A stretch of 5,428 nucleotides of DNA from DASVBJ01 sp036375895 (GTDB lineage Bacteria; Actinomycetota; Actinomycetes; JACCUZ01). The stretch spans positions 1 to 5,428 of the forward strand of contig DASVBJ010000082.1 of assembly GCA_036375895.1 (NCBI GenBank). Reading direction: 5' to 3'. Position 1 is the stretch's first letter, and each line of letters opens with the position of its first letter. This document shows positions 4,934-5,428 of this stretch, one piece after another. Made by a program: the position numbers and the translations under genes. The notes under the pieces were generated by a model that saw only the letters and a list, made by a program, of their open reading frames with translations, was not told where the DNA came from and ran no database searches.

Positions 4934-5428
4934 ATGACCACGATCTCCGGTGCGGCGGACGCCCAACCCTCGGCCTGGACGACGCTGCGGCGGGGGCTCG
5001 CGCTCTCCCCGGAGTTTCGCGCCGGCCTTCCGGTGACCCTCCTGCTCGCGGCCGTCGCGACGGCCGGCCGCGTGCTCGTGCCGATCGCGGTCCAGCAGTC
5101 GGTCGACAAGGGGCTGCTGGCAGCCGGCGGCCCCGACGTGGGCCGGGTGCGGCTGGCCGTGGGGCTGACCGCGGTGTCGGTGCTCGTGACGGCCCTGGCT
5201 GCCTACCGGCTGAACGTGCGACTCTTCCGGACCGCGGAAGGCGGGCTCGCCACGCTGCGCGTGCGGGCGTTCCGGCACGTGCACGACCTGTCGGTGCTGA
5301 CGCAGAACGCCGAGCGACGCGGCTCGCTGGTCTCGCGGGTCACGAGCGACGTCGACACGATCTCGACGTTCATGCAGTGGGGCGGGCTGCTGATCATCGT
5401 GAGCTGCGGGCAGCTGGTCGTCGCCACC
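4934..5428 (+). CDS. ABC exporter half-transporter, N-terminal transmembrane part only
   Basis: An open frame runs to the window end: 165 codons from ATG 4934, ending inside the membrane domain. TM1 is near residues 33-53, TM2 near 72-92, and TM3 begins near 150. The cytoplasmic stretch RVRAFRHVHDLSVLTQ (109-124), followed by RRGSLVSRVTSDVDTI (128-143), is the conserved region after TM2 of MsbA-like exporters. The nucleotide-binding domain lies outside the window, so its catalytic residues cannot be read. It is the obvious candidate partner of the degenerate half-transporter at 250-2076, whose catalytic residues need complementing. ATG 4934 is preferred because GGGAG (4919-4923) is 10 nt upstream; the in-frame ATG 4925 is only 1 nt from that site and would add three residues (MAA). 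It is divergent from the ATPase gene, downstream of GTNAC-type repeats. Confidence 0.88.
   Translation, partial: MTTISGAADAQPSAWTTLRRGLALSPEFRAGLPVTLLLAAVATAGRVLVPIAVQQSVDKGLLAAGGPDVGRVRLAVGLTAVSVLVTALAAYRLNVRLFRTAEGGLATLRVRAFRHVHDLSVLTQNAERRGSLVSRVTSDVDTISTFMQWGGLLIIVSCGQLVVAT

Overview
The window is very GC-rich DNA with strong G/C preference at third codon positions, so long open frames also appear antisense to real genes. Gene content points to a high-GC actinobacterium: a TIGR03085/DinB-like protein, an EspI-like MinD/ParA ATPase with a proline-rich arm, GTG starts and a possible leaderless promoter. The ABC-exporter sequences resemble those of Geodermatophilaceae-type organisms (Blastococcus, Modestobacter, Geodermatophilus), but that genus-level guess rests on recall, not a search.

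Layout, left to right: (1) the 5' part of a TIGR03085-family gene on the minus strand (1-199); (2) a complete ABC exporter half-transporter on plus (250-2076) whose nucleotide-binding domain carries degenerate catalytic residues; (3) a small secreted, membrane-anchored protein on minus (2111-2437); (4) a 283-bp divergent intergenic region with a perfect 15-bp inverted repeat, three tandem 21-bp repeats and a possible response-regulator box; (5) a two-TM protein with an extracytoplasmic beta-rich domain on plus (2721-3317); (6) a 477-aa proline-rich MinD/ParA ATPase on minus (3357-4790); (7) a 143-bp divergent region with three 11-bp direct repeats of GTNAC type; (8) the 5' part of a second ABC exporter half-transporter on plus (4934 to the window end).

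The six genes strictly alternate strand, so no two visible genes form an operon. The convergent gaps are very short (34 and 39 bp), and one holds a hairpin that could terminate both genes. The three divergent gaps hold the regulatory-looking sequence.

The most coherent functional reading is that the two ABC half-transporters form one heterodimeric exporter. The first has Asp in place of the catalytic Glu and Tyr in place of the switch His, the pattern of the degenerate half of such pairs. The second would supply the catalytic half, but its ATPase domain lies beyond the window. The three genes between them have no evident role in export and may be an insertion that split the pair. No RNA gene, mobile element, CRISPR array or clear novel defence system was seen.
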